Source: Pseudidiomarina mangrovi (GTDB lineage Bacteria; Pseudomonadota; Gammaproteobacteria; Enterobacterales; Alteromonadaceae). From it: a stretch of 64,000 nt of DNA. The stretch is taken from contig NZ_RJLC01000010.1 of the NCBI RefSeq assembly GCF_003999375.1, forward strand, positions 310,001 to 374,000, read 5' to 3'. Both the position numbers and the translations under genes were made by a program. The notes under the pieces were generated by a model. The model ran no database searches, was not told the origin of the DNA, and saw only the letters and a program-made list of their open reading frames with translations. Positions 1 through 9,470 of the stretch are shown one piece after another. The stretch's first letter is position 1. Each line of letters starts with the position of its first letter.

Positions 1-632
1 CTTTTCCAAGCGCTGCGCAAGTCAGCGCAGTGATGCAAGCACTGGGCGTTGATGCCAACAGCCTCATTGTGCTGTACGACAATCAAGGCATATATAGTGC
101 GCCGCGGGCTTGGGTTATCCTGAAAGCCATGGGCCATAAGCAGGTGGCGGTGCTCGATGGCGGTTTACCGCAATGGCTGAACGAGCAGCGCGCTACAGAA
201 TCGAACTATGCGCAAGCCAGCAGCGCTGGCAATTTTATGGCGCAATTCGAGCCGTCATGGCTGGTGAACAAGCAACAGGTTGAAGCGGCGCTGCAGCAAG
301 CCCAGGTTGGTATTGTCGATGCGCGTTCGGCCGATCGCTTTCACGGGCACAAACCCGAGCCCCGCGCCGACATGCGCAGTGGGCATATTCCCGGTTCGTG
401 TAATTTGCCATTTGGTGAGTTGATGCAGGGCTTTTGCTTTATGCCGCCAGAGCAGTTAGCTGCGGCCTTTAGCACGCTCGGCCTTAGCAACAAACAGCAG
501 CTGTTGTTTACCTGTGGCTCCGGCATCACCGCCTGTATTTTATTGCTGGCGGCCGAGCATGCCGGGTTGACGCCGAGCAAGCAGCTCTATGATGGCTCGT
601 GGGCCGAGTGGGGGCTGATTCAAAGCAGCTAA
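1..632 (+). CDS. sseA: 3-mercaptopyruvate/thiosulfate sulfurtransferase (rhodanese family), 5' truncated by the window edge
   Basis: The frame is open from the first bases of the window (codon phase begins at base 3) with no upstream stop, so the gene starts outside. What remains is the end of the N-terminal rhodanese domain and the whole C-terminal one. The active-site loop CGSGITA, with its nucleophilic Cys codon at 513-515, is the CGSGxTA form typical of SseA-type 3-mercaptopyruvate sulfurtransferases rather than of plain thiosulfate rhodaneses. The terminal motif DGSWAEWG is also characteristic of the family. The enzyme moves sulfur from 3-mercaptopyruvate or thiosulfate to a thiophilic acceptor such as cyanide. 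It is convergent with ychF and separated from it by a hairpin. The family is secure; the physiological substrate is inferred. Confidence 0.85.
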   Translation, partial: FPSAAQVSAVMQALGVDANSLIVLYDNQGIYSAPRAWVILKAMGHKQVAVLDGGLPQWLNEQRATESNYAQASSAGNFMAQFEPSWLVNKQQVEAALQQAQVGIVDARSADRFHGHKPEPRADMRSGHIPGSCNLPFGELMQGFCFMPPEQLAAAFSTLGLSNKQQLLFTCGSGITACILLLAAEHAGLTPSKQLYDGSWAEWGLIQSS

Positions 633-639
633 AACGAAC

Positions 640-665
640 AAGGGCGACTGTATGCAGTCGCCCTT
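640..665. terminator. Hairpin between convergent sseA and ychF
   Basis: A perfect 10-bp inverted repeat (AAGGGCGACT, six-base loop, AGTCGCCCTT) lies between the two convergent stop codons. Its position suggests a shared bidirectional terminator. There is no clear T-tract on the plus side (GGTATTC follows), so termination strength is uncertain. Confidence 0.5.
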
Positions 666-687
666 GGTATTCAACGCAGTCATTGCG

Positions 688-1779
688 TTACACGTTAAAG
701 CGGAATAAAATCACATCGCCGTCTTTAACGACATAATCTTTACCTTCTTCGCGGCGTTTACCGGCTTCTTTAGCGCCGTTTTCACCCTTGAACTGCACGT
801 AGTCATCAAAACCTACCACCACCGCACGGATAAAGCCTTTCTCAAAATCCGAGTGAATTTTGCCTGCGGCTTGTGGGGCGGTTGCGCCCACTGGAATAGT
901 CCAAGCGCGCACTTCTTTCACCCCAGCGGTGAAATAGGTTTGTAAGTTCAATAACTGATAGCCGCCACGAATCACCCGGTTTAAGCCCGGCTCGGTCAGG
1001 CCTAAGTCGGCCATAAACTCGGCTTTTTCGGCTTCATCTAGTTCGGCAATTTCGCTTTCAATTTCAGCACATACTGGCACCACAATGGCGTTTTCTTTCG
1101 CTGCAATGGCACGTACCGTGTCTAAATACGGGTTATTTTCAAAACCATCGTCGTTGACGTTAGCAATGTACATGGTGGGCTTCATGGTCAGCAGGTTATA
1201 TGAGCGGATCACTGCTTTTTCATCGTCGCTTAGTGCCACTGAACGAGCCATTTCACCTTGCTCTAAAGCCGGCAACAATTTTTGCAGCACAGTGACTTCG
1301 GCAGCTGCTTGTTTATCGCCGCCTTTGGCCTTTTTACCTTGGCGGTGGATGGCTTTCTCAACACTGTCTAAATCGGCTAAAGCTAATTCAGTGTTGATAA
1401 TTTCGATGTCTTCGGCCGGGTCTACTTTGCCAGCAACATGCACAATGTTGTCGTTTTCAAAGCAGCGTACCACGTGACCAATGGCATCGGTTTCACGAAT
1501 GTTGGCAAGGAACTGGTTGCCCAAACCTTCACCTTTCGAGGCGCCTTTCACTAACCCGGCGATATCCACGAATTCCATGCTGGTAGGTACCACGCGCTGC
1601 GGATTCACAATAGCCGCTAAGGCATCAAGGCGCTCATCCGGAACCGCGACCACGCCAGTGTTTGGCTCAATGGTACAAAACGGAAAGTTGGCAGCTTCAA
1701 TGCCAGCCTTGGTTAAGGCGTTAAAAAGGGTTGATTTACCAACATTAGGAAGACCAACAATGCCACATTTGAAACCCAT
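688..1779 (-). CDS. ychF: Redox-responsive ATPase YchF (OLA1 family)
   Basis: The 363-residue product matches the normal YchF length. The P-loop GLPNVGKST lies at the N-terminus (residues 9-17), and the sequence ends in the TGS domain ([16 protein letters not shown]) that follows a central coiled-coil region. The family belongs to the Obg-type TRAFAC GTPases but prefers ATP. It binds ribosomes and is implicated in stress and translation control. It lies 2 bases downstream of pth, an adjacency common in gammaproteobacteria, and is the last gene of the minus-strand lolB-to-ychF run. Convergent with the sulfurtransferase gene. Confidence 0.96.
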   Translation of the reverse strand: MGFKCGIVGLPNVGKSTLFNALTKAGIEAANFPFCTIEPNTGVVAVPDERLDALAAIVNPQRVVPTSMEFVDIAGLVKGASKGEGLGNQFLANIRETDAIGHVVRCFENDNIVHVAGKVDPAEDIEIINTELALADLDSVEKAIHRQGKKAKGGDKQAAAEVTVLQKLLPALEQGEMARSVALSDDEKAVIRSYNLLTMKPTMYIANVNDDGFENNPYLDTVRAIAAKENAIVVPVCAEIESEIAELDEAEKAEFMADLGLTEPGLNRVIRGGYQLLNLQTYFTAGVKEVRAWTIPVGATAPQAAGKIHSDFEKGFIRAVVVGFDDYVQFKGENGAKEAGKRREEGKDYVVKDGDVILFRFNV

Positions 1780-1781
1780 AA

Positions 1782-2372
1782 TTAATCTCGCTGTGCTTTA
1801 AAACTGTGTAAGAACTGCTGGGCGGCCAGCATACCTTGGTCGACCAATAGGTCAATACCGCGGCACGCTTGGTCGATGCTTTGCTCGAGCAACTGTTGCT
1901 CGCTGGCAGGGGCTTTACCGAGCACGAAGCCGGTGACCCGAGCTTTGTCGCCAGGGTGGCCTATGCCAATGCGCAGGCGGTGAAACTGGTCACTACCGAG
2001 CTGCGCTATCATGTCTTTAATGCCATTATGACCGCCGGCACCGCCGCCGGTCTTAAATTTTGCCACACCAGGGGGCAGGTCAAGCTCATCATAAGCGACC
2101 AAAATTTCGCTGGGGCTGATTTTATAAAAATTGGCGAGTGCCGCCACCGCTTGACCACTGCTATTCATAAAGGTCATAGGTTGCAACACACGTAAGTCGA
2201 GGCTACCGCGCTGAATACGCGCTGTATGGCCAAAAAACTTAGCTTCGGGTTGCAGGCTTACTTGATGCTGCCGAGCGTATTGGTCGGTTAACCAAAAACC
2301 GGCATTATGGCGAGTTTGAGAATATTCGGGGCCTGGATTACCCAGGCCCACGAGTAAGCGAATCGTGGCCAT
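1782..2372 (-). CDS. pth: Peptidyl-tRNA hydrolase
   Basis: The 196-residue product has the Pth signature [10 protein letters not shown] at residues 8-17, followed by the catalytic His in RHNAGF (His22). FMNSSG and GGGAGGHNG are the conserved substrate-binding loops. The enzyme cleaves the ester bond of peptidyl-tRNAs released prematurely from the ribosome and is essential in most bacteria. It sits between rplY (6 bases upstream) and ychF (2 bases downstream) on the same strand, the usual rplY-pth-ychF order, so the three are very likely one operon. Confidence 0.97.
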   Translation of the reverse strand: MATIRLLVGLGNPGPEYSQTRHNAGFWLTDQYARQHQVSLQPEAKFFGHTARIQRGSLDLRVLQPMTFMNSSGQAVAALANFYKISPSEILVAYDELDLPPGVAKFKTGGGAGGHNGIKDMIAQLGSDQFHRLRIGIGHPGDKARVTGFVLGKAPASEQQLLEQSIDQACRGIDLLVDQGMLAAQQFLHSFKAQRD

Positions 2373-2378
2373 TCGACC

Positions 2379-3014
2379 TTATTCAGCTTCTGGTGCTGCT
2401 GCTTCGTCGTCTGCGGCTGCGGCTTTATCAACACGTGGTGCAACAATAGATACCACGGCTTGGTTGTGTGTTTCGCCTTTGCCAAGCTCAACTGACTCAA
2501 CGCCTTTAGGCAGGGTCAGATCGCTTAAGTGCAGGGTATCACCCAAGTTCATGTTAGCTACATCCACTTCGATGAATTCTGGCAAGTGCTCTGGTAAACA
2601 GGTCACCTCGATATCAGCGATATGGTGCATCACGACGCCGCCGTCAGTTTTCACGCCAGGTGCAGTTTTTTCATTAATGAAGTGAACTGGCACGTGAGTG
2701 TGAAGCTTTTGGCCTTTTTCAACGCGTTGGAAGTCTAAGTGAGTTAACTTAGGCTTGAACATGTGGCGTTGGACGTCTTTCAAGATCGCCTGATGCTTCT
2801 TGCCATCAACCATAATGGTTAAGATGTGCGAGTAGAAGGCTTCGTTTTGCGCCATGTTGTTCACTTTGTTGTGCTCAACAGTCAGCATCAACGGCTCTTT
2901 ATTGGCGCCGTATAAAATTGCAGGGATCTTTTCTTCACGACGCAGGCGGCGGCTCGCACCTTTCCCTGTGTCCGTGCGAAGTTCTGCATGGATTACGAAA
3001 TCGATTGTCGACAT
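2379..3014 (-). CDS. rplY: 50S ribosomal protein L25 (long Ctc/TL5 form)
   Basis: The start is placed at the ATG at 3014 (MSTIDFVIHAE) because GGAG lies eight bases upstream; a longer in-frame start has no such support. The product has 211 residues. It is the two-domain CTC/TL5 form: an N-terminal L25 5S-rRNA-binding domain (RTDTGKGASRRLRR, IPAILYG) and a C-terminal beta domain (PVHFINEKTAPGVKTDGG, HHIADIEVTCLPEHLPE), with an acidic Ala/Glu-rich tail. The short 94-residue form of E. coli lacks the second domain. It binds 5S rRNA in the large subunit. A promoter and a leader hairpin lie upstream, between it and prs. Confidence 0.95.
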   Translation of the reverse strand: MSTIDFVIHAELRTDTGKGASRRLRREEKIPAILYGANKEPLMLTVEHNKVNNMAQNEAFYSHILTIMVDGKKHQAILKDVQRHMFKPKLTHLDFQRVEKGQKLHTHVPVHFINEKTAPGVKTDGGVVMHHIADIEVTCLPEHLPEFIEVDVANMNLGDTLHLSDLTLPKGVESVELGKGETHNQAVVSIVAPRVDKAAAADDEAAAPEAE

Positions 3015-3041
3015 GGTAGTGTCTCCGTTAAATAAAAGAAC

Positions 3042-3069
3042 GTCGGCTATTCGCGACCAAATAACCGAC
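3042..3069 (-). promoter_or_regulatory. Hairpin in the rplY 5' leader
   Basis: Read on the minus strand, GTCGGTTATT and AATAGCCGAC form a 10-bp stem with one G-U pair and an eight-base loop, followed by a T-rich stretch (GTTCTTTTATTT). It lies downstream of the predicted rplY promoter, so it belongs to the rplY leader. It could also act as a weak terminator for transcripts coming from prs. Autoregulation by L25 binding is speculation. Confidence 0.45.
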
Positions 3070-3095
3070 ATATACCTCTGATTTGAGGGCGCGGA

Positions 3096-3124
3096 ATAGT
3101 ACCACCAGCGCCGACAGAATTCAA
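3096..3124 (-). promoter_or_regulatory. Candidate sigma-70 promoter for rplY-pth-ychF
   Basis: On the minus strand TTGAAT (3124-3119) and TACTAT (3101-3096) are separated by exactly 17 bases. This is a good sigma-70 match. It begins directly after the prs stop codon and gives a start near 3089 and a leader of about 75 bases before rplY. Confidence 0.6.
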
Positions 3125-4072
3125 TTAGTACTCGAACATTGCTGAAATTGATTCTTCATTACTAACGCGGCGCAGTGCTTCTGAGAGCATTCCGCCTAGG
3201 GTCAGCTGATGCACTTTATCCAGCGCTTTCATTTCGGCGCTCAGTGGAATGCTGTCAGTCACCACGACTTGGTCAATGTGTGAGTCGCGGATATTGGCTA
3301 CCGCATTGCCTGAAAACACCGGGTGGGTGGCATAGGCAAAGACCCGGCGGGCGCCATGTTTTTTCAACGCTTCAGCGGCTTTACACAAGGTGCCGCCGGT
3401 GTCGATCATGTCGTCAACGATAATACAGTCACGATCGTTAACATCACCGATGATGTGCATCACTTGCGATTCATTAGCGCGCGGGCGGCGCTTGTCGATG
3501 ATAGCTAAGTCGATATCGTTCAATAACTTCGCCAGCGCTCGGGCGCGCACTACACCGCCGATGTCTGGTGATACCACTACCGGGTTGTGGAAGGCTTGCT
3601 GACGTAAGTGTTCCATCAGTACTGGGGTTCCGAACACGTTATCAACCGGCACATCAAAGAAGCCTTGGATCTGTTCAGCGTGCAAATCGACGGTCAATAC
3701 GCGGTCAACGCCGACTGAGGATAAAAAGTCGGCGACAACTTTGGCGGTAATCGGTACCCGCGCTGAACGCACGCGGCGGTCTTGGCGGGCGTAACCAAAG
3801 TACGGAATGACCGCAGTAATACGGCCCGCTGAGGCGCGGCGTAGGGCGTCGACCATGACAATCAATTCCATCAGATTATCGTTGGTGGGTGCACAGGTGG
3901 ATTGAATGATGAAGACGTCGGAACCACGCACGTTTTCGTTGATTTTGACGTTGATCTCGCCGTCGCTGAAACGACCTACTTCGGCATCGCCGAGTTTGAT
4001 ATACAGGCGATCAGCAATTTTTCGGGCAAGTTCTGGCACGGCATTGCCAGCGAACAGCTTCATATCAGGCAC
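3125..4072 (-). CDS. prs: Ribose-phosphate pyrophosphokinase (PRPP synthase)
   Basis: The start is assigned to a GTG at 4072 (product begins [15 protein letters not shown]), preceded by GAGG six bases upstream. This gives 315 residues, the same length as I recall for E. coli Prs. The conserved blocks are all present: [25 protein letters not shown] (ATP-binding region), [15 protein letters not shown], and the PRPP loop [11 protein letters not shown]. The enzyme makes PRPP from ribose 5-phosphate and ATP for purine, pyrimidine, NAD, His and Trp synthesis; the his operon in this window uses its product. It lies 8 bases after ispE, the classic lolB-ispE-prs order. Confidence 0.96.
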   Translation of the reverse strand: MPDMKLFAGNAVPELARKIADRLYIKLGDAEVGRFSDGEINVKINENVRGSDVFIIQSTCAPTNDNLMELIVMVDALRRASAGRITAVIPYFGYARQDRRVRSARVPITAKVVADFLSSVGVDRVLTVDLHAEQIQGFFDVPVDNVFGTPVLMEHLRQQAFHNPVVVSPDIGGVVRARALAKLLNDIDLAIIDKRRPRANESQVMHIIGDVNDRDCIIVDDMIDTGGTLCKAAEALKKHGARRVFAYATHPVFSGNAVANIRDSHIDQVVVTDSIPLSAEMKALDKVHQLTLGGMLSEALRRVSNEESISAMFEY

Positions 4073-4080
4073 ACTAAACC

Positions 4081-4950
4081 TCAATCTTGGTTGGTCAGGT
4101 TGACAGTGGCGGCCTGCCTTAGGGCATGGCAGACCGGCGATTCATTACAGCCGCGAGCAACAAAGCCTCGCCAGGCCGACGGCAGTTGTTGAAGCGCCGC
4201 ACGGGCCGCCTCTTCATGCTCAAACCGACCGAAAATACAGGCTCCGGTACCGGTCATACGAACGGGTGCGTATTGTACCAACCAGTCGAGTGCCTTGGCA
4301 ACTTCGGGGTACAGATCACCGACCAGTTGTTGGCAGTCGTTACTGCTGTTGTCCCAGCTCCAGTTGGGCCACCTCAGAGGTGCATGCTGGCGGGGCAGGT
4401 CGGGATGCTGAAAGATCTGCGCGGTGGCGACATGGACATTAGGATGTACCACCAAATACCAGCATTCGCTTGGTGTGGCGCGCTGTAATTGCTCACCAAC
4501 TCCCTCGGCAAAGGCAGCGTGGCCGCGCACAAACACTGGCACATCAGCGCCTAATTGCAAGCCGAGTCTAGCTAAGTGGTCATCACTGAGCGGTAATTGC
4601 CAGAGCTGCCGTAGCGCCAACAAAGTGGTCGCGGCATCGGATGAACCGCCACCTAAGCCACCGCCATAGGGGAGTTTTTTGTGCAGATAAATAGCCACGC
4701 CGGGCTGGCCAGGATAGTGCTGGGCAAGCAACTGCGCCGCTCGTAGCACCAAATTATCGTCACCGCGCAAGCTTGGATCATCACAATCAAAGCTGATGCG
4801 TTGGTCGTTGCGGAGTTGAAAGTCGAGTTGATCGCAGTAGTCGATAAACTGAAACAGGGTTTGCAACTGATGATAACCATCGTTGCGGCGGCCAGTAATG
4901 TGCAAAAACAAATTTAACTTTGCCGGCGCGGGTAGGGTTAAAGTTGCCAT
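4081..4950 (-). CDS. ispE: 4-diphosphocytidyl-2-C-methyl-D-erythritol kinase
   Basis: The 289-residue product is a GHMP kinase. It has the N-terminal motif [12 protein letters not shown] and the ATP-binding glycine loop [16 protein letters not shown]. The C-terminal GHMP motif [12 protein letters not shown] is also present. The enzyme phosphorylates CDP-methylerythritol in the non-mevalonate isoprenoid pathway. Its start overlaps the end of lolB by 13 bases and prs follows 8 bases after its stop, implying translational coupling. Confidence 0.96.
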   Translation of the reverse strand: MATLTLPAPAKLNLFLHITGRRNDGYHQLQTLFQFIDYCDQLDFQLRNDQRISFDCDDPSLRGDDNLVLRAAQLLAQHYPGQPGVAIYLHKKLPYGGGLGGGSSDAATTLLALRQLWQLPLSDDHLARLGLQLGADVPVFVRGHAAFAEGVGEQLQRATPSECWYLVVHPNVHVATAQIFQHPDLPRQHAPLRWPNWSWDNSSNDCQQLVGDLYPEVAKALDWLVQYAPVRMTGTGACIFGRFEHEEAARAALQQLPSAWRGFVARGCNESPVCHALRQAATVNLTNQD

Positions 4951-5579
4951 TGATTAACCCGCAGTTTAATTCGCCACTCGCGGGCGCTCAGTTCAAATTG
5001 CTGTGGCAATTGAATGCCTTGTACCGCTTTATAGTTGCTTAGTTGCGCTTGCCATAACTGCCCCGAGGCTGGAATTGCATAGCTGCTGAGTAACGCCAGC
5101 GGCGGTTGTTGCTGGTCTAGCACAATATACTGTTGTTGCTGCATAGTGGGCTGCTCACGGCCCAGCATCAACTCGCTGACCAGATTAAACGGCAGCGCCA
5201 GGTCAAAGTAATCACGCAGCAGTGTTTCAGCGTCGGCGGCATAATAGCGATTGTCGTCATCGTCAATCAGTACCGCACCGGCTGGGGTTTGTTCAAGCCG
5301 CGCTAAGGTTCCTTGCAAGGGGTGCGAAAAGCGAATGGTGCTGGTGGCAGGACTGTGTTGCCAATCTAGGTACAATGAATGTCGTTTCTGCGCGATCACA
5401 TCAAATAGCGCTATTTGCCCTTGTAAGCGCCAGCTAGTGATGCCTTGCAGTTGTTGTTGATGGCTTAGCGCAGCGCTGCGATCAATCGTGCTCAAATGCT
5501 GTTGTTTTGGCGTACTGCTACAGCCATTGAGAGTGACTTGTAGCAACGCTAGCAGCAGTAGGGTGAATATTCGTATCAT
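4938..5579 (-). CDS. lolB: Outer-membrane lipoprotein insertion protein LolB
   Basis: The start is placed at the ATG at 5579 (MIRIFTLLLL), as the longer frame would begin with TTG. The product has 213 residues. A lipoprotein signal peptide ends in the lipobox LNGC with the acylated Cys at residue 20. The rest fits the LolB fold (ITSWRLQGQIAL near residue 49, then a Gln-rich middle and the C-terminal [12 protein letters not shown]). LolB receives lipoproteins from LolA and inserts them into the inner leaflet of the outer membrane. It is divergent from hemA, as in E. coli and many relatives. Confidence 0.92.
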   Translation of the reverse strand: MIRIFTLLLLALLQVTLNGCSSTPKQQHLSTIDRSAALSHQQQLQGITSWRLQGQIALFDVIAQKRHSLYLDWQHSPATSTIRFSHPLQGTLARLEQTPAGAVLIDDDDNRYYAADAETLLRDYFDLALPFNLVSELMLGREQPTMQQQQYIVLDQQQPPLALLSSYAIPASGQLWQAQLSNYKAVQGIQLPQQFELSAREWRIKLRVNQWQL

Positions 5580-5677
5580 CAGCGTATCCAAACAGCAGTA
5601 TGCTTTTCATCATGCGGGCATTGGCGTACAATTGCCAGCGTTTCGCAGCAGCTAAGGGCTAGTTTACTCAGGTTATT

Positions 5678-6928
5678 ATGACCATTTTTGCACTCGGTGT
5701 TAATCACAAAACGGCTTCCGTGGCGTTACGCGAACAAGTTGCCTTTAGCTTAGAGCAGCTGCATCAAGCGCTGCCAGCTTTGCGTGTGCAAGCAGGTGTG
5801 GATGAAGCGGTGATATTATCCACCTGTAATCGGACTGAATTGTATTGCTATGGTGAGGCCTCTGCTGACCTCCTGATTGGTTGGTTAGCGGGTTATCATG
5901 GCATCGCCATTGAGCAGTTACGCAGCCACGTGTACAGCTACCAAGACGAACAAGCCATGCAACACCTGATGCGCGTAGCCAGTGGGCTCGACTCATTGGT
6001 GTTGGGTGAGCCGCAAATCTTCGGGCAAGTCAAACAAGCCTATCAATTTGCCAAAGACCAAGCCAGTGTTGGCGGGGTGCTCGAACGCTTGTTTCAGCAT
6101 AGTTTCAAAGTGGCCAAAACAGTACGTAGTGAGACGAGTGTTGGTGCCAATGCGGTATCGGTCGCTTATGCGGCGGTCAACTTAGCTCGCCAGATTTTCG
6201 CTGAAATGAAGCAAGCAACGGTGCTGCTGGTGGGGGCTGGTGATACCGCTGAACTCGTGGCTCAGCATTTGCGCGAGCATGGCGTTAAGCGACTATTCGT
6301 GGCGAACCGTACCTTGGAGCGAGCGCAAAGCGTAGCGAGTAAATTTAATGGTCAGGCTCATACCCTCGCGGAGTTGCCGGAATTGTTACCGCAAGCTGAT
6401 GTGGTGATCAGCTCGACTGCCAGTACCTTGCCGATTATCGGCAAAGGCATGGTTGAAACCGCACTGAAACAACGTCGCTGGCAACCCATGTTACTGATTG
6501 ATTTAGCTGTACCGCGGGATATTGAAGCGCAGGTCAATGATTTGAACGATGCCTACTTGTACACCGTGGACGACTTGCAGGGCATCATTAGTGATAACAT
6601 GCGCAGCCGCGAGCAGGCTGCCGCTGAAGCACAACAAATTATTAGCAGCCAAGTCGGCGAATTTAATGCCTGGTTGCGTAGTCTTGACCATGTTGATTTA
6701 TTGCGTGATTACCGTCAGCGCGCCGAGGCTTTAGCGCAGGATCAATTAGTGCGTGCACAACAGCAGCTGGCAGCAGGAAAACTCGCTGAAGACGTGTTAC
6801 ATGAACTGACCCAACGCTTGACCAACAAATTTTTACACGCACCAACACGGCTCATTCGTGCCGCTGGGGCGCAGGGCGATTACGCGACACTCGCCGTCTT
6901 TAAACAATTAAACACAGACGACCAATAA
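5678..6928 (+). CDS. hemA: Glutamyl-tRNA reductase
   Basis: The 416-residue product has the catalytic Cys50 in LSTCNRTELY, the conserved SGLDSLVLGEPQIFGQVK block and a Rossmann NADPH-binding segment (VLLVGAGDTAELVAQHL). A C-terminal dimerisation helix follows. It reduces glutamyl-tRNA(Glu) to glutamate-1-semialdehyde, the first committed step of tetrapyrrole synthesis by the C5 pathway. It is divergent from lolB across an 86-bp gap and is followed 3 bases later by prfA, so hemA-prfA-prmC is probably one transcript. In relatives HemA is controlled by heme-dependent proteolysis; nothing here tests that. Confidence 0.97.
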   Translation: MTIFALGVNHKTASVALREQVAFSLEQLHQALPALRVQAGVDEAVILSTCNRTELYCYGEASADLLIGWLAGYHGIAIEQLRSHVYSYQDEQAMQHLMRVASGLDSLVLGEPQIFGQVKQAYQFAKDQASVGGVLERLFQHSFKVAKTVRSETSVGANAVSVAYAAVNLARQIFAEMKQATVLLVGAGDTAELVAQHLREHGVKRLFVANRTLERAQSVASKFNGQAHTLAELPELLPQADVVISSTASTLPIIGKGMVETALKQRRWQPMLLIDLAVPRDIEAQVNDLNDAYLYTVDDLQGIISDNMRSREQAAAEAQQIISSQVGEFNAWLRSLDHVDLLRDYRQRAEALAQDQLVRAQQQLAAGKLAEDVLHELTQRLTNKFLHAPTRLIRAAGAQGDYATLAVFKQLNTDDQ

Positions 6929-6931
6929 CCT

Positions 6932-8023
6932 ATGATTCACCCATCGATTGTCCGCAAGCTGGAAGGCTTGCTTGAGCGCTACGAAGAAGTTCAGCATTTG
7001 CTGGGCGATGCCACTGTGATTGGCAATCAAGACCGTTTTCGCGCGTTGTCGCGGGAGTATTCGCAACTAGAAGAAATAGTTGCCTGTTTCAGTGAATACC
7101 AGCAACTACAGGCCAATGAAGCCGGTGCTCGTGAAATGCTGCAAGAAGACGACGCCGAAATGCGCGAAATGGCCGAACTTGAGCTTGCTGAAAGCAAAGA
7201 AAAACTGAGCCAAGTAGCGCAGCAACTGCAAGTACTGTTACTACCGCGTGATCCGAACGATGACCACCCGTGTTACTTGGAAATTCGGGCCGGCGCCGGT
7301 GGTGATGAAGCGGCAATTTTTGCCGGTGACTTATTCCGCATGTATAGCCGCTATGCCGAAGTGAATGGCTGGAAAGTTAGTATCGTCAGTTGTAATGAAG
7401 GCGAACATGGCGGCTATAAAGAAGTGATCGCGCACATGTCCGGTGATGGCGCTTATGGCCGCATGAAATTTGAATCAGGCGGTCACCGCGTGCAACGGGT
7501 ACCCGAGACCGAATCACAGGGACGGGTGCACACCTCGGCTTGTACTGTGGCGGTGTTGCCAGAAGTGCCGGAAGCGGATGCTATTGAAATTAACCCGGCT
7601 GACTTACGCATTGATACCTATCGCGCTTCGGGCGCTGGCGGTCAGCACGTAAACCGGACCGACTCAGCAATTCGAATCACGCACATTCCTTCGGGCGTCG
7701 TGGTGGAATGTCAGGAAGAACGCTCACAGCATAAAAACCGGGCGAAGGCGATGTCGGTTTTGCAAGCGCGCTTGCAAAAAGCGGCCGATGATAAACGCGC
7801 CGCAGAAGAACAAAGCACCCGCCGTAGCTTGGTCGGAAGTGGCGACCGTTCAGAACGTATTCGCACCTATAACTATCCACAGGGACGGGTCAGTGATCAT
7901 CGCATTAACTTGACGCTGTATCGTCTCGATGAAGTGCTCAATGGCTCGCTTGATTTGCTGCTCGATGCCATTATTCAAGAGCACCAAGCTGATCAGCTTG
8001 CGGCTTTAGCGGAACAGCATTAA
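6932..8023 (+). CDS. prfA: Peptide chain release factor 1
   Basis: The 363-residue product has the stop-codon recognition tripeptide at residues 191-193 as PET ([10 protein letters not shown]), where E. coli RF1 has PAT, and the catalytic GGQ at residues 236-238 ([16 protein letters not shown]). It releases the finished chain at UAA and UAG. The Gln of GGQ is the methylation target of PrmC, encoded immediately downstream with a one-base overlap of stop and start codons (taATG), so substrate and modifying enzyme are translationally coupled. Confidence 0.97.
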   Translation: MIHPSIVRKLEGLLERYEEVQHLLGDATVIGNQDRFRALSREYSQLEEIVACFSEYQQLQANEAGAREMLQEDDAEMREMAELELAESKEKLSQVAQQLQVLLLPRDPNDDHPCYLEIRAGAGGDEAAIFAGDLFRMYSRYAEVNGWKVSIVSCNEGEHGGYKEVIAHMSGDGAYGRMKFESGGHRVQRVPETESQGRVHTSACTVAVLPEVPEADAIEINPADLRIDTYRASGAGGQHVNRTDSAIRITHIPSGVVVECQEERSQHKNRAKAMSVLQARLQKAADDKRAAEEQSTRRSLVGSGDRSERIRTYNYPQGRVSDHRINLTLYRLDEVLNGSLDLLLDAIIQEHQADQLAALAEQH

Positions 8024-8871
8024 TGACCGCTGCGTTACTATCGATTGCTGAATTGATTCAACAGGCGCAACGGCGCTTGTGGCAGAGCGATAGTGCGCGA
8101 CTCGATAGCGAATTATTGTTAGCGAAGGTACTGGATAAGCCACGGAGTTATCTGCTGACATGGCCCGAGCGCGCAGTGTCCGCGGCCCAGCAGCAGGCTT
8201 TTGAACAGCTGATTAGCGCCCGAGAGCAAGGTCAGCCGGTAGCCTATTTGCTCGGCCAGCGGGAGTTTTGGTCGCTAACACTCGAAGTCAATGATAGTAC
8301 TTTGATCCCGCGCCCAGAAACCGAGCATTTGGTTGAGGCGACGCTAGCGCTTGATCTGCCCGAGCAGGCTCAGGTAGCTGATTTAGGCTGCGGCAGCGGC
8401 GCTATTGCGCTGGCTTTAAAGAGTGAGCGGCCACAGTGGCAAGTTATTGGATTAGAGCGTGACGCTGGTGCGGTGGCTTTGGCGCAGCGCAATGCCGAGC
8501 GCCTTCAACTCGACATCAAGGTGCTACAGAGCGATTGGTTTAGTCAGCTGCCCGCACAGCAGCGTTTTCATGCCATTGTCAGCAATCCACCCTATATTGA
8601 TGCCAATGACCCGCACTTGCAGCAAGGCGATGTGCGCTTTGAACCGCGCTCTGCCTTGGTGGCGGAGCAGCACGGTTTGGCTGATTTAGCCTGGCTGATT
8701 GCACAAGCGCCGCAGCTGCTTCACCACGGCGGCTGGTTATTGCTGGAACATGGTTGGCAACAAGCTGAAGCGGTGCGGCAATTGTTTCTGCAGCGCGGTT
8801 ATCAGCAGGTTTCTAGCCAGCGCGATTATGCTAAGCTGGAACGTATTACGCTGGCACAATGGGTAGGCTAA
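8023..8871 (+). CDS. prmC: Release factor glutamine N5-methyltransferase
   Basis: The 282-residue class I SAM methyltransferase has the SAM loop DLGCGSG at residues 120-126 and the catalytic NPPY at residues 188-191, where Asn and the two Pro grip the target glutamine amide. The N-terminal helical domain (about residues 1-80) is the release-factor-binding domain. It methylates the GGQ glutamine of RF1 and RF2. Its start overlaps the prfA stop by one base, and its own stop overlaps the start of the following response regulator by one base. Confidence 0.96.
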   Translation: MTAALLSIAELIQQAQRRLWQSDSARLDSELLLAKVLDKPRSYLLTWPERAVSAAQQQAFEQLISAREQGQPVAYLLGQREFWSLTLEVNDSTLIPRPETEHLVEATLALDLPEQAQVADLGCGSGAIALALKSERPQWQVIGLERDAGAVALAQRNAERLQLDIKVLQSDWFSQLPAQQRFHAIVSNPPYIDANDPHLQQGDVRFEPRSALVAEQHGLADLAWLIAQAPQLLHHGGWLLLEHGWQQAEAVRQLFLQRGYQQVSSQRDYAKLERITLAQWVG

Positions 8872-9470
8872 TGACGATTAATCAAGAATTTTTGTTTGCC
8901 GATGAACCGCAACCACAACAGCAAGCGAACCCAAAATTACCGGGTTGGAAAGTGCTGATTGTGGATGATGAAAAAGAGGTGCATGCGGTCACGCGGCTAG
9001 CGCTGATGGAATTAACCTTTGAGCAACGCGGGCTTGAGTTTTTAAGTGCTTATTCGCGCGCTGAGGCTGAGCAACTGGTCACCCAACATCAGGATATTGC
9101 ACTTATTTTGCTCGATGTGGTGATGGATACTGACGATGCTGGCTTGAAGGTGACTGAGTTTGTTCGCAATACCGTGAAAAATCAATTTTCGCGGATTATT
9201 CTGCGTACCGGGCAACCGGGCCAAGCACCGGAGCGCGCGGTGGTGATACATTACGATATTAATGACTATAAAGCGAAAACCGAACTGACCTCGCAGAAAT
9301 TGTTTACCGCGGTCATGTCAGCGTTACGTTCCTATCGCGATATTATCCGCGTTGAGCAGCAACGCCAACATGTTCAGCAGCAACTCGAGCAGGTCTTACA
9401 ACAATTACAACACGATTTTCCGGCGGCTTATCAACAGGTCACCGCACGCTTATCCGAGGAGCAACACTAA
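8871..9470 (+). CDS. Response regulator receiver protein without an obvious output domain
   Basis: The start is taken as the ATG at 8871, which overlaps the prmC stop by one base. The product has 199 residues. A receiver domain starts near residue 26 (WKVLIVDDEKEVH): acidic pair Asp32/Asp33, likely phosphoacceptor Asp82 (LILLDVVMD), and the conserved Thr in ILRTGQPG. The region after it (HYDINDYKAKTELTSQKLF) resembles receivers of the DUF3369 type, which are normally followed by an HD-GYP or other output module. Here only a Gln-rich coiled-coil tail of about 40 residues follows. No histidine kinase gene is nearby. Function unknown; a role through protein contact is inferred. Confidence 0.75.
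   Translation: MTINQEFLFADEPQPQQQANPKLPGWKVLIVDDEKEVHAVTRLALMELTFEQRGLEFLSAYSRAEAEQLVTQHQDIALILLDVVMDTDDAGLKVTEFVRNTVKNQFSRIILRTGQPGQAPERAVVIHYDINDYKAKTELTSQKLFTAVMSALRSYRDIIRVEQQRQHVQQQLEQVLQQLQHDFPAAYQQVTARLSEEQH

Noticed and set aside
1085-1801. Plus-strand frames opposite ychF
   Set aside because: They are antisense mirrors of a highly conserved ATPase gene with no motif or ribosome binding site.
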